A stretch of DNA of 64,000 nt, from positions 162,394 to 226,393 of the forward strand of contig MU006116.1 in assembly GCA_010093705.1 (NCBI GenBank), written 5' to 3'. This DNA comes from Patellaria atrata CBS 101060 (Eukaryota; Ascomycota; Dothideomycetes; Patellariales; Patellariaceae). The notes under the pieces were generated by a model that worked only from the letters and a program-made list of their open reading frames with translations, was not told the origin of the DNA and did not search any database. Position numbers and translations under genes: made by a program. Positions 1-11,643 of the stretch are shown piece after piece (position 1 is the first letter of the stretch; each line of letters begins with the position of its first letter).

Positions 1-171
1 CCCTCACCGGGTGCCCACCGTCCAGTGCTCTCCCGTCCCCGCCGCTCCCCGTCTGCGACTCTCGTACGACTTCTTGTTCCCAAGTTCCCAACCCTTCGGT
101 CTGACCTGTAAACAGTGTCATACCGTATTTCTTGTCAATCTTTTCTCCATCCTCGTAAGCTGTCGGCACCA

Positions 172-2199
172 ATGACAAAAGAAGCCGATGTGGATGTGGC
201 AGTGGCAGTCGACTGGGGTCTACTCTTGAGCCACACACCCGTACCTACCCTAGTGCTCGACGAGTCTTTTTGCATACTAAGCGCCTCTAAAAGCTATATC
301 GCCCTGTCCAAGGCGACAAGCAATATCTTGATAGGTACTAACATCCACGACTCCTCGTTAGACACGCAACAAGACCAAGGACCAAACAATCTTCTATTAC
401 CGACCGTCGACGCGGTCCGAACAGCTGTCAAAGAGGCCATCAGGGCTAAAACAGTCTATGTCCACCCCGATATCGAATCTCAGGACGAGCACGTCTACAG
501 TATCCGCGCGATACCAATCTACAATGACGACGATAGACTTTGCTACGTCAAAGTCGAGGTGGAGAACACGACTAAAGAATTCCAGAGAAAACAAGAACTA
601 AATCAGCGTTTGTCTACGAGCGAGACTTTCCGCATCTTGGTCGAAACGGTCAAGGACTATGCCATCTTCATGCTCGACACCAAAGGGAATGTTTCAACAT
701 GGAATACTGGTGCCGAATTGCTGAAGGGTTTTGCTCCAAGTGACATCATCGGTCGTCACTTCTCGAACTTTTACGGTGATGAGGATCGCAAGGCTAGAAA
801 ACCATGGATAGAACTGGAGGTCGCTCTGCAAGATGGTCGCGTCGAGGATGAGGGATGGCGCTATAGAAAGGACGGGACCCGTTTTTGGGCCAACGTTATC
901 TTGACTCCAGTGTATAGAAATGGCACACTTATTGGCTTTAGTAAAGTCACCCGCGACCTGACAGAAAGAAAGGCGGCAGAAGCCCGTCTCGCTGCGGCCT
1001 ACGAAGAGTCATCGAAATTAAAGTCTGAATTCCTTGCTAACATGAGCCATGAGATTCGTACACCTATGCATGGTGCGCTGTCTGCCTTAACACTACTCAT
1101 GGAGACGGACTTGAACCCAGAGCAGCGAGATCTTGCGAACATCATCGATGAATCCGGGACTGTCCTACTTCATGTCATCAATGACATACTGGACTACTCA
1201 AAACTGGCATCCGGCACCTTTTCCATCAGTGCGGACGTGCTCAGCATCAGCGATATCATCAACTCTGTTGTTCGTAATTTCCAGACCGCTCTTGGACCCA
1301 AAACCAATCTGGAAATATTTCTGGACCCTGCACTACCCGCGACTGCTCAAGGTGATCCACTCCGCTACCGTCAAATCGTGCAGAATTTGCTCGCCAATGC
1401 GGCCAAATTCACAGAGGAAGGTTATGTCAAGGTTCGGGCCAAAGTAACAGACGAGGACGAGTCACATTGTACCATTCTCACTGAAATAATAGACACGGGT
1501 ATTGGAATACCTGCATTCTCCATCAACACTCTCTTCACACCTTTCACACAGTTCGACACTTCGGCGACCAAGCGATACAAGGGAACCGGGCTTGGCCTAT
1601 CCATCTGCAAGAGTCTCGCCGAGCTTATGGGCGGTAATATTGGGTTTCGCCCTAATCCCGAAGGTAAGGGCAGCATATTCTGGTTTACATGCGAAGTGCG
1701 CAAATTCAAGGACATCAGTCCATCGGAAGATGATAAGGAAAGGATCATCCCTATCATTACTGAGAAGGATCTGGGAGCCGAGATCAGGAAGATATCCAAG
1801 GGAAAACGGATACTTCTGGCCGAAGACAACGTCATTAACCGCAAGGTCATGGTCAAGATGTTAAATGGGTTAGACATTACGGAAATTGATACGGTGGGCG
1901 ATGGAATGCAAGCTGTCTCGCTGGCTTGCGACACATCGCGGAAGTACTCACTTATACTCATGGATATCAACATGCCTCTACTCGATGGTGTTGGCGCAAC
2001 AATAGAGATCAGGAATGCCGGCAAAAGAACCCCAATAATCGCAATGACTGCGAACGCACTGAAGGGACATGCGGAACTGTACATGGCAAAGGGGCTCTCG
2101 GACTACGTACCTAAACCGGTCGATCGCAAACTCCTGTTCAAGGTACTCTTGAGGTGGCTGAAAGATGTACCACCTTCATCAGTACAGTCCATGATATGA
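172..2199 (+). CDS. Hybrid histidine kinase (PAS-HisKA-HATPase-REC)
   Basis: This is a single-exon 675-residue two-component sensor that should autophosphorylate a histidine and pass the phosphate to its own receiver, feeding a phosphotransfer protein and HOG-type signalling. I start at the ATG at 172, because the frame upstream of it opens only with GTG. A weak PAS-like segment lies at about residues 24-61 and a clear PAS domain at 153-271. The HisKA box [15 protein letters not shown] carries the phospho-acceptor His293. The ATPase domain has the N-box [10 protein letters not shown] (Asn405/409), G1 DTGIGIP (Asp441) and a G2 glycine loop [11 protein letters not shown]. The receiver starts near 545 and has its acceptor Asp598 in LMDINMP and Lys648 in PKPV. 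No membrane segment is visible, so it is probably cytosolic. All catalytic residues are present. The fungal HHK group cannot be fixed by eye. It converges with the lyase gene downstream. Confidence 0.95.
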   Translation: MTKEADVDVAVAVDWGLLLSHTPVPTLVLDESFCILSASKSYIALSKATSNILIGTNIHDSSLDTQQDQGPNNLLLPTVDAVRTAVKEAIRAKTVYVHPDIESQDEHVYSIRAIPIYNDDDRLCYVKVEVENTTKEFQRKQELNQRLSTSETFRILVETVKDYAIFMLDTKGNVSTWNTGAELLKGFAPSDIIGRHFSNFYGDEDRKARKPWIELEVALQDGRVEDEGWRYRKDGTRFWANVILTPVYRNGTLIGFSKVTRDLTERKAAEARLAAAYEESSKLKSEFLANMSHEIRTPMHGALSALTLLMETDLNPEQRDLANIIDESGTVLLHVINDILDYSKLASGTFSISADVLSISDIINSVVRNFQTALGPKTNLEIFLDPALPATAQGDPLRYRQIVQNLLANAAKFTEEGYVKVRAKVTDEDESHCTILTEIIDTGIGIPAFSINTLFTPFTQFDTSATKRYKGTGLGLSICKSLAELMGGNIGFRPNPEGKGSIFWFTCEVRKFKDISPSEDDKERIIPIITEKDLGAEIRKISKGKRILLAEDNVINRKVMVKMLNGLDITEIDTVGDGMQAVSLACDTSRKYSLILMDINMPLLDGVGATIEIRNAGKRTPIIAMTANALKGHAELYMAKGLSDYVPKPVDRKLLFKVLLRWLKDVPPSSVQSMI

Positions 2200-2782
2200 G
2201 CGAAGGACGAGGAGGGATTATTGGCGGTGGTGTTTGCATGGTACAGAGTTAGGAGTTGGGAACTTCCAGGTGGGAATGGCTATTGTCGCTTTTTAAGTAG
2301 GAATTTTTTGGTGGGACATCCGTGTTAGAACCTATTTCGTTCATATTGTTGGTTCCATGAGTTGTGATTAACCTATATTAGTTCAGATAGGAGAGTGTAT
2401 TGTACAGTTCAGTACCAGATGTACGAATTGGCTTGGGGAATGAAATGGTAAATTTTACTTTAAGCTTATCTTTGAGAGCAGATGTGCGCCTAGATTATAG
2501 CTTAGTATCCGAATTATCAAATCATCTCTGGTGTACTGTACTGTGCGGCGGACGGTGAAAAGTATTTCGACTTCGCGATACATGCTAACCGAAAAACATA
2601 TAACGGGGGAAATCCATGTATATAGTACTAGATGGATAGTGTAGGGAACTTATAAATTCCGAAGAGTAATAGCTAAGAATATCCTCTCCAGGAAGCGTAT
2701 AGTGACCGACAAATGTAAAGATGGGGACGAAATCACACCTCATCCCATCCACTTTCTCCTCTCATCGCTCCCTCCTCGCCAT
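2200..2782. other. Intergenic, shared 3' flank of convergent genes
   Basis: This stretch lies between the stop codons of the histidine kinase (+) and the rhamnogalacturonan lyase (-). I see only 3' untranslated-type sequence with scattered TACTGTAC words, for example near 2533, and no open reading frame with family features. Confidence 0.6.
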
Positions 2783-4839
2783 TTACTGAACCTCCAACCT
2801 CAGAGCATCGTACTGTACATATACGCTCTCGGGTAATACCGCACTCTCGTGGTTCGTCGCGTTCGCCGGTAAACTTAATACAAGTTCGTTATGCCCCACC
2901 TTCAACATGCTGACCTCAAACTCGAACTTGTGAGCGAGGTTATAGCAGATGACCGCGGACCGTACAGCGCAGGAACTACTCTGATAATATCTGAATAGTC
3001 AAAAACATGTAAGCATGAATGCTCCATCCTAAGAAGATGAAAAGTAACTTACGGTATAATCCACGGCTCTAAATCCCTCCCATTTACATTTACAGTATAC
3101 GGTAGATTCGCATACGGTTCACTGGAATTGAAGATATCCGTATTGCCTGCTGCGGTTTTCGCACCCGCGAGCTGGACCGTCAGGGTTGCGATCCCCTCCG
3201 CAAGTCGGTCTAAACTACTTTGCTCCACATCGAACAAGATGGTCCAATTATTGACGTTTTGCCAGTACGGTTGAGAGCGGTTATGGTTTCCTTTACCCCC
3301 GTATACGCTCCAGTGTACATAGTTCAGCGCTTTACCGGGATCGTCTTCACCAACTTTAAATCGCACACCCTCGGGATAGTCTGTGGGGAAGTCGTACGCG
3401 CCCCAATACACTCTGTATTGTTCAGGATGCAGTGATCGCGAAGGCTCCCTCTCGTACCCGTGCCGATATTCACCGGAACTCTTGTCCGGAATCCCGATGC
3501 GCCAGAGTTCCGTACCTGCTGACTCCTCTTCCCATTCCAACTGGGCCAGTGTGTTCTTTTCCGCGCCAATAGGAACATCCTCGACGATGAAGTTTCCAAA
3601 GATGCCAGTCGCGTAGACCGTGAGACGGTACAACCCAGTTTTAGCACGCGGGATGGAGACGAACCCGGTCTGCGGATCAATGGGAGCCCAGTATTGGTAT
3701 GCTGTTGTATCCTCCACATTGTCCTGGAAATCAACATGATTTTGGGCGAGTACGGCGATTGGGTCCTTTGCGCCCGCTGGAAGGAGAATAGTAGCTGAGA
3801 AGTTTCCTCGTTCGGATGTTGGTATATAATTAGGGACGTGCTTTGCGATAGAGTCGTAGAAGGGGACGTTCCAGGCCGGGTCGGCATATTGAGCCGCGTC
3901 AGCACGGAGCTCGGCGAGACTAGTCTCAGGTGCCCCTTTATTGAAGTGGAAGTATTGCGGGCCGAAGGTACGATCGAAGCCGTCCGTGATATTAGGAGTA
4001 CCATCACCGTGGTGATTCGAGACCATATAGTTGTATACAATGCCGTCGACGACAAGATCTGAGTGTAAGGGTCCGCCGAAGTAGGTCTCAATCGTGTTCA
4101 TAACCAACCAAGCGCCGTACGTCGAACCGTCTGAGCTGGTGGAGCCATCACTATACATGCCGTGAACTTTGTGATCCTGCCAGGTGGTTTGAAAGGTGTA
4201 TTTGGTGAAGTAGTCTGCAATCTGTGTCACATAAGGTTGGTTCCTGTTCTGGAGGTACCATGTCGCATCCTGAACCATTGGGGAGCCACTTGTACTTGGT
4301 AAGGGTCCGTAGAAGTCATCTTCTGTGGATAGATGCGTCCATAGGGGAGAGTTGGGCCTGAACATCGTACGGAATTCCTGCAGATTCCGAAGGAATGGTT
4401 TTGCTTCGTTATGATATGCGAGACGACTGAAGGTATGGAGACCAGTCTCTTTTTCTCGGAGAAACCAGTATTGTTCCAGTCGCTGTCCGGTTGGAGGATA
4501 GACCTCGCCCATCATGATACCGCCATATTTAGTGTTAGTCGAGTCTACACCCTGGAACAGTTTGAACTCTGGTGCGATTAATCCAGGGGTGTAGAACCCG
4601 GAGGGGATGCAGTAGCAGTCGAGATAAGGTCCAATTCCTGAACTTCCGCCCTGTTTCCCAAGAAGATTCTGGCCGTCTAAGATTAAAGAGGTGATGGCCC
4701 CATTGGATTTGTTAACGGCTGCGAAGAGCCTCTCATTCTGGAGAGTGAGCTGGGTTGAAGACTCTGTAGCGTTTAGGATGCCTAACGCTCCGTGGCACAA
4801 TGCCAGCGTTACAAGAACAAATAGCTGGAAGATGGCCAT
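2783..4839 (-). CDS. rglB: Secreted rhamnogalacturonan lyase (PL4, rglB type)
   Basis: The gene has two exons, 4839-3053 and 2990-2783, joined over a 62-bp intron (donor GTAAGT, acceptor CAG), giving 664 residues. The second exon is needed: without it the protein stops at DLEPWIIP, while the join reads on into YYQSSSCAVRSAVICYN and ends in YVQYDALRLEVQ. Residues 1-20 are a signal peptide. The length and order (catalytic beta-sandwich at about 25-290, FnIII-like part near 340-420, CBM-like C-terminus) match fungal PL4 lyases of the RglB branch. These cleave the rhamnose-galacturonate backbone of pectin side chains by beta-elimination outside the cell. Lys213 in FTKYTF and His226 in VHGMYS sit where the PL4 catalytic Lys/His pair is expected. 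Several N-glycosylation sites are present. It points towards the kinase gene. Confidence 0.95.
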
Positions 4840-5430
4840 AGGGAAACAGATGAAATATCCATGGCGAGAATGTTTCCCAACTCAACAAGTATATATTATA
4901 GGCCTTCATAGTTCATGATTAGGGACCGTCATAACCGGGTAATCAATTTTTTAGTCGAGAAATTGCTATGCGCTGTACTGTAGTTCTGAATAGACTAAGT
5001 AAAGATTTCATTTCGCGTGATGTTGTTCCTGACCCACGAACAGAATCCTGGGATGTGAGGACGTGAAGGCCAGCCGGTAAAGGCCACATCTGCGAAAAGG
5101 GAGTAGAAGGACTTCTCGAAGGTCGCTGCATAAATGCACCGAAGAACCCCGCGATGGAATTAGCCATAGTATCCAGTCGTTATATATGCACCATAAATGC
5201 GGAGATAATCCAGAGCTTCCCTAGTACTTCCGTCTTCGACTTCTTTCTTTTCTCTTTTGTAGCATGGTGATGTCTGTAAAATCTCTCGCTGTCACGGTAG
5301 TCCAGTGTACACCTATCTGTAATGTAGTTCTTGCATACACTCGGTCGGAAGATGTTGTTTTTCCGTGGACTTGGGATCTCCGTTTGATGATGGCAAGTTT
5401 CGATACCTAACAGGAAACCGAGCTTACTAA

Positions 5431-5450
5431 TAAGGTAAGGTAAGGTAAGG
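5431..5450. repeat. GGTAA microsatellite, four units
   Basis: Four uninterrupted copies of the pentamer GGTAA lie in the divergent promoter between the lyase and the S41 protease. Confidence 0.8.
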
Positions 5451-5963
5451 GAGAGCAGAACATGGATCAAGCTTCGTGGCGGTGGGAACTAGGCTAACAT
5501 CCGCTCATCTCCACTTACCTTAATAATTAAACGACCATGGATATATTCAACTTCCTATTTGGGTTGATATGATCAAGATTCAAGAAGAACTTGAGCCAAA
5601 ATGTACCTGAGGTAGGCCAGGGGCGTATTTGCAAGGACAAGGGGAGAGATCCCGCTATCTTATCTTTCCCCTCCCTTCTGACGTAACCACCAAGGTACAA
5701 TTGTAAGCTCTCTGTACCTCTCTGTATGTCTGGAAATTTTAGTTTAAACGTTCTGACTGACTGTAGCTATTCGCGAAGGGGAGGAAAGTATCTTTGAGGT
5801 AGGGGTTACTCACTACTACTGTACATCTGTGAATGATGGCGTGAAAGCTTTAGCTTGAGGATCTTTAGACCTGCGCGAGTTTCCTAGCTCAATTTGTCAA
5901 TCTTTTGCCCCGTTTGAATCCATGCGGCAACTCGCACAGCATGCAGTGACCCCGACAAGAATT

Positions 5964-5969
5964 TATAAG
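5964..5969 (+). promoter_or_regulatory. TATA box of the S41 protease gene
   Basis: The sequence TTTATAAGAG lies 74 bp upstream of the ATG at 6043, the same distance as the TATA box of the GH5 gene from its start. It is followed by a pyrimidine-rich stretch typical of fungal transcription starts. Confidence 0.5.
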
Positions 5970-6042
5970 AGCACCGTTCTATCTTCTCGTACTTCTTTCT
6001 TTACTCCTAGTTCTGCCATCCGTCAACTTCGGCGCTGATGAA

Positions 6043-8554
6043 ATGGCACCATCTAAACTTCTTTGTCTTGTCGCCTGGGCCTCAATCACTATCGCGTCTC
6101 CAATTCTCAATGTACGACAAAATACGACATCTGCTTGTGCTAAAGTGAGCGCGTCTGCTGCTTCTCAACTTGCTACTGCTCCCACTGCCACGCCCACAGT
6201 TCCCGCCAGCTTGGCCTACGAGTGTATTACCAGCGTGCCCCTTAATATCAGTGCGGCAACTGCCCTCATAGAATCCATCAGGCCCTACGTCAAGTGGCAA
6301 AGCACAACTGCATGGCTCAAGGATCCACCTGAAGAATATGTAGAGAAGGTTCAGGGTCCGGTTGATCTCTGGGCTGGATTGGCAGACATCGAAGCGAATC
6401 TGACTTCTGGAGTGTGGACGCAGGAATACGAGGTAATTGATTTCTTTCCCTCCCGTTTTGATTGTTTAATTTCTTCCCCTGACGTTTGACCCGTCTCAAC
6501 CTATTACAATCAGCTCTCAGACCCAACAAAGTTATCACTACAATCTTTGATTTACGCAATAGACCAAAAAGTGGAAAGCAACTGTGTAGAATTCAGATGA
6601 CATAGACCTTTCCTTGCGTGGAACGTGAACTCTAACATCAAGTCACTGACACAATGAACAGTTCGGGTTCGCACTTTACACCTTATTCCAGTCGACTCAC
6701 GACGGTCATCTTGTCTACGTCCCTGATTCAGTCGGAAAGGTCTTTAACTGGGCGCGCACGGAACCATTAGTTTCGGTATCGTCCGATGGAGAATCATCAC
6801 CGCAACCGTATGTTTACCGTGATATTCTGACTGCTTCTTTCGGCAATGTCTCGTTCACTCCATCACCTATTGTGCAAATCAACGGACAGAATGCAACCAC
6901 ATACTTAGAGAACTGGAGCCAGTACGGATCACTGCAAGATCGTGACGCATTGTACAACAATGTCTTTTATGAGCTTGCTGTTGTTTCACTAGGAGCAGCT
7001 GGTGCCGGAATGGGTACCTTTACGGGGGGAGGACGAGGGAGATGGGTCTATCCCGGAGATTCTACAACTCTCACATTCGCAAATGGATCCTCAATAGTCC
7101 TACATAATTATGCCAAGGTCATCGCTCCTTTCGACGGTATTACGGACGGTGAGAGCCTCTACCAAGTTCTCTTCACTACGCCTCTAGAAGAAACTGTCTC
7201 CCCCTTAGCAGAGCCTTCAACTACAGTTACACCGACATCAGCTCCTACAATAGCACCAACGCCAGTTGCTCCGACTAGCACACCTGCGCCTGGATATCCC
7301 CAGCCCGTAATTAGACAAGAGAATAACCTTATCGGTGGATATTATCTCGAAGGTGAAGACTACGACGATGTTGCTGTTTTAACCATTGCATCTTTCGTCT
7401 CTGCCATAGAAGCTGAAATTTCATTCCAGCAAACAGGGGAGGAGTTCATTCGCCTCGCTAAAGCAGCAGGTAAGACAAAACTTGTGATTGACGTTAGCGC
7501 CAACGGTGGCGGTACCATTCTTCAGGGGTACGATGTGTTTGCTCAACTCTTCCCGGATATCTTCCCGAGGGGCTACACTAGGTTCAGGGCGTTTGAAAGT
7601 ACGAATTTGATCGGCGAGAAGTTCTCCGAAATATCCGGAACAGTACCACGCGTCTACGATTCTGGAAATGAAACTCTAGATGCAGTGAACTCCGACATCG
7701 TTTCGAGTGTCTTCAACTACCGCACCGATATCAACAAGAAAGGGAGGAATTTTGCCAACTGGGACGAAAAGTTTGGGCCGCTCCATCAGAAAGGAGACAA
7801 TTTTTCCAATATCATCCGCTGGAACCTCTCGGATGTGTTGACGCCGTACAATAGCGGAGGCATCTATGTTCATAACTTTGGACTTGGTACACCTGTCGCG
7901 GAACGACCATTCGCAGCAGAGGACATTGTGGTTGTGACTGATGGTTACTGTGCATCAACCTGCACCATCTTCTCCCAACTGCTTCGTGAACAAGCTGGTG
8001 TACAGTTCATTTTCATGGGTGGTCGTCCTTCCAATACTGGCATCGCACAGGCAATCGGTGGGGTTAAGGGTACAAATAATTTTCCTTGGTCCTACATCCA
8101 AGCATTAGCCAGTGCCGTTTTCGATCTTTCGACGGAAGAAGAGCAGACGGAGCTGGAAAATACCGAGTTGGTGGAGTATCGCTCGAACATCCCATTTTAC
8201 AGGCAATCAGTCAACTCGAACATCAACTTCCGCGATGGCCTCCGCGAAAAGGATACTGAGACCCCAACGCAGTTCGTATATGAGCCGGCAGACTGTAGAA
8301 TCCTCTATACACCCGAGATGACGGTAGACGCGAGTGCTATTTGGAGGGCAGCGGCTGATTCGACGTGGGGTAGTGAGAGCAAGTGCTTCGCTGGAGATGT
8401 TGGCGGGGAGCTCACGGTCGGTGGAAGGGTGAGAAAGATAAGCAGTGGTAGACGCAGTGTTCCGCTAAGAAAGAGGAGCATTGACGATTATCCTCTTGAC
8501 GTGTTTACGGATGACAGGTTGGTTGAGGAGAGGTTCGGTGTTATGCTTCCTTAG
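6043..8554 (+). CDS. Secreted S41-family (CPAF-like) serine protease
   Basis: Exons 6043-6432 and 6662-8554 give 760 residues. The 229-bp intron is long for this window, but the join is phase 0 and reads EYE/FGFALYTLF. The N-terminus has a signal peptide (MAPSKLLCLVAWASITIAS). The C-terminal half carries the peptidase S41 fold: strand LVIDVSANGGG near 405-414 and the motif DGYCASTCTIF with the probable nucleophile Ser562 in the CAST box. A Pro/Thr-rich linker lies at about 310-342. Fungal members of this family are secreted or vacuolar proteins of poorly known substrate, related in fold to chlamydial CPAF and tail-specific proteases. The tail is rich in basic pairs (GRRS, RKRS) and could be cleaved by a Kex2-type enzyme. 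An extra short exon inside the long intron cannot be excluded. Confidence 0.86.
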
Positions 8555-9062
8555 GAACGTAACATATCGGGTGTGGTAGATGCATGACCGTGTGACTGTA
8601 TGATATTGGAGATTTGGAAGGGATCCTGTGTGAATGACTTGATGACTGTCATAATGCAGTACTCACAAAATAATTAAGATAATAACATGAAATTCCAAGT
8701 ATCAAGTAATACAGCAAGTTGCGCGTTCCGGCTTGTTTGGTGTGCCGTAGAACTGCTGTAGAACTTGTTAAAAGTCACGTACCCGACTGTACTCTGTAAT
8801 TTCTTCACCACGAACACAGGCACCTCAAGCTACTGTAAGGTAACTGTTCAAACAGGTCACCTGCGCTTAAAGCGTTTGTTGACGCACAATAGTTCTACAA
8901 CCAAGATTTGTAGCACATATCAAAATCCACTATGGTGTTACCGCAGGCCTTTTAAAATATCTGGCCAGGCAGTCCCTTTGCTCTCGAGGGAGCACCCTAC
9001 CTGATATTCGAAATCGCATATACTGAGCACCTTCGTTCACTCATTGGAAAACGATATCTGTT
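8555..9062. other. Intergenic
   Basis: This holds the 3' flank of the protease and the promoter of the MFS gene. I see no gene, repeat or structured element in it. Confidence 0.5.
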
Positions 9063-11016
9063 ATGGTTGAATCAAATCTCGGCTCAATGTCACGAGAAAC
9101 CACACCTTCCGCTAGCAATCAAGATATGAAGGCGGACGCCAGCTATCAGGAAGTGAACCATGTGAGTACAGCAAGAGATGCTGCTGAACCTGGGCAGTAT
9201 GGTACAGATAAGTGAGCATCTTCCTATTCTATGATTTATCTTGCTTTTGTCGTATTTGTCTCTTCAATGCCGTCTGCCTGTTTGCATCAGGCGCTTGTCA
9301 CTCTTTCTACACAACTCTACAGACATGATAAAGTGCTGTCAAGTGTGTGAATATATATGGAATCTTGATGGTCTGCATATCAGATCAGATGTCTTCAACA
9401 ACCAAAGCGTACAGTAAGCCAAAAACAGTCGCAACGAGGGGAATTGCATAGCCAACAATTTTTGCTAACGTTCATTTCACAGATATGGGAGACCGCTTGT
9501 GGAGATCGACCCAGCCGCCGAATCGAGGTTGTGTCGGAAAATTGATCTATACGTTATTCCAACCGTCTCACTACTCTATCTGTTTTGCTTCCTGGATCGC
9601 GCGAATATCGGTATGTTATCAATGATCAGATTTTCAGCTAGGCATTGTACCGTTTGTTTCTAACCCTCGTTCCAGGCAATGCTCGAATCGCTGGAATGGA
9701 TAAAGACCTCAACTTCAAAGGCTATGACTACAATCAAATTCTGTCTTGCTTTTACATCTCTTACGTCATCTTCGAGATTCCATGTACTCTCGCGTGCAAA
9801 TGGATGGGTCCTGGCTGGTTCATACCCGCTACATCCCTAGGCTTTGGTATAGCGTCTATCGGAACTGCATTTGTGCATTCAGTCCCGGCTATTTGCGTTG
9901 TCCGTTTTATACTTGGTCAGTAATATCAGCTGTTCTAACCATTTTGCATACTGATGTTATCTAGGTATATTTGAGGCCGGCATGCTTCCTGGCATTGCAT
10001 ACTACTTGTCAAGGTGGTATCGTCGCAGTGAACTGTCATTTCGGTTAGCATTATATATCGTCATGGCACCTCTTGCTGGCGCATTTGGTGGTTTGCTTGC
10101 TTCCGCTATTCTGAAACTCTCTCACTTTGGAAGCTTAACTGAGTGGAAAATGATATTCGCAATTGAGGGTATCATAACCTGTGGCTTGGCCTTGGTTTCA
10201 TTCTTGACCTTGACCGATCGTCCTGAGACTGCCATGTGGCTATCCCAAGATGAGAAAGACCTGGCGATTGCTCGAATCAAATCGGAGCGTGTCGGTGCAA
10301 GCGAAGTTCTAGATAAAATCGACACCAAGAAGACCATGCTCGGAATATTCAACCCGGTAACACTAGCGACCTCCTTCATATTCCTACTCGACAATATCAC
10401 TGTTCAAGGTCTCGCATTCTTTGCCCCAACAATAGTCAGAACTATCTACCCAAAGAACAGTATCATTTCCGTGCAGCTGCACACTGTTCCGCCATACGTC
10501 GTTGGGGCTTTCTTCACGCTGTTGTTTCCGTTTCTCAGCTGGCGGCTTGATAAACGTAACATCTTCTTCATCATCAGTGCTCCTTTGATGATGGCCGGTT
10601 ATATCATGTTTCTCGCTAGTGAAAATTCAAGCGTTAGGTATGGAGCAACATTTCTCATCGCAAGCGGCGCAACCGCTTTTGGCGCACTCTGCAATGCCCA
10701 AGTATCCGCCAATGTGGTGTCGGATACGGCGCGCTCTGCGGCCATCGGAACAAATGTTATGTTCGGTAATATCGGAGGATTGATCTCGACTTGGTCATTC
10801 TTACCTTTCGATGGACCAGATTTCCCCATTGGAAATGGACTTAACCTTGCGACCTCGAGTACGATCCTTCTCTGCTCTATTGCGTTGTTGTGGTGGATGA
10901 CAAGGAATAACAAGCACCGAGATGGAAAGAATATTGATAAAGAGCTGGAGGGTTTGGATCAGCGTCGCATCGAAGAGCTAGACTGGAAGCATCCAGCTTT
11001 CAAATGGAAACCGTGA
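9063..11016 (+). CDS. MFS transporter, allantoate permease (Dal5/TNA1) family
   Basis: Four exons (9063-9211, 9483-9610, 9676-9915, 9965-11016) give 522 residues, all in phase. A hydrophilic N-terminus precedes twelve predicted membrane segments. The first helix ends in the family motif FLDRANIGNARIAGM, followed by KDLNFKGYDYN, and a later conserved segment reads GIFEAGMLPGIAYYLSRWYRR. These are typical of anion:cation symporters of the Dal5/TNA1 branch, which take up allantoate, nicotinate, pantothenate, dipeptides or similar organic anions across the plasma membrane. The exact substrate cannot be told from sequence. The C-terminus is cytosolic and charged. Intron 1 (271 bp) is the least certain junction; the others are short and canonical. 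Confidence 0.92.
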
Positions 11017-11643
11017 AGGTGGTCAGACTTATGCTAGTCTCTAGGGTTAAAGGCCTGGATCTGAACTTCCGGGTGTAGCGGTCCTACGGTACAGTATCTC
11101 ATCTCTATGCCACTGGTCTTTCGTTGTGATGCGATTTTCCATACTTTTTCATCACACTTCACATCCATCGAATAGAGACTACATTGTATTAAACGATGAT
11201 TAGAATATCCTGCTCAGAAATCAAAAGTCTATCATAATTCAAAAAAAAAAGCATTCCTCAATCCCAATATATAATAGGCAGTTCTTGACATGAAAAGAAG
11301 ATTTATAAAGAGAGGTCTGATCGCTTTGAAAACCTTCAGATTAAGGTGAGGGCACAAATTCGAATATATTATGTTTGAAGATACTAACTTGTAATAGAAT
11401 ACGAGCGATTCTTGACCCAAGGAAGAAAGAAGAGACTTATGCCGGTCTCAACAATGTCATGTTGTTAGTACTAATACAAAGCTTGAATATCTACATTGTG
11501 GTAGAATTTCCGACAAGTGGATACAATTCCTTTCAGAAATGGCGGAATCTTGACCTTCGTTCAAGCACAACAGAACAGCAATGGTCCTATTTGGAGTCAG
11601 ACTGGAAGACATCTCCTTCACTAATCATCGATCTCATAACTAA
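11017..11643. other. Intergenic, AT-rich
   Basis: This is the 3' flank of the transporter and presumed upstream flank of the BCS1-like remnant. It includes an A-run at 11241-11250. I see no gene. Confidence 0.5.

Larger units (their letters stand above)
4840..6042. other. Divergent promoter region between lyase and S41 protease
   Basis: About 1.2 kb separates two divergently transcribed secreted-enzyme genes. A TATA-like stretch at 4890-4901 lies about 50 bp upstream of the lyase start, and a better one precedes the protease. A short GGTAA tandem repeat lies at 5431-5450. I see no gene here. Confidence 0.6.
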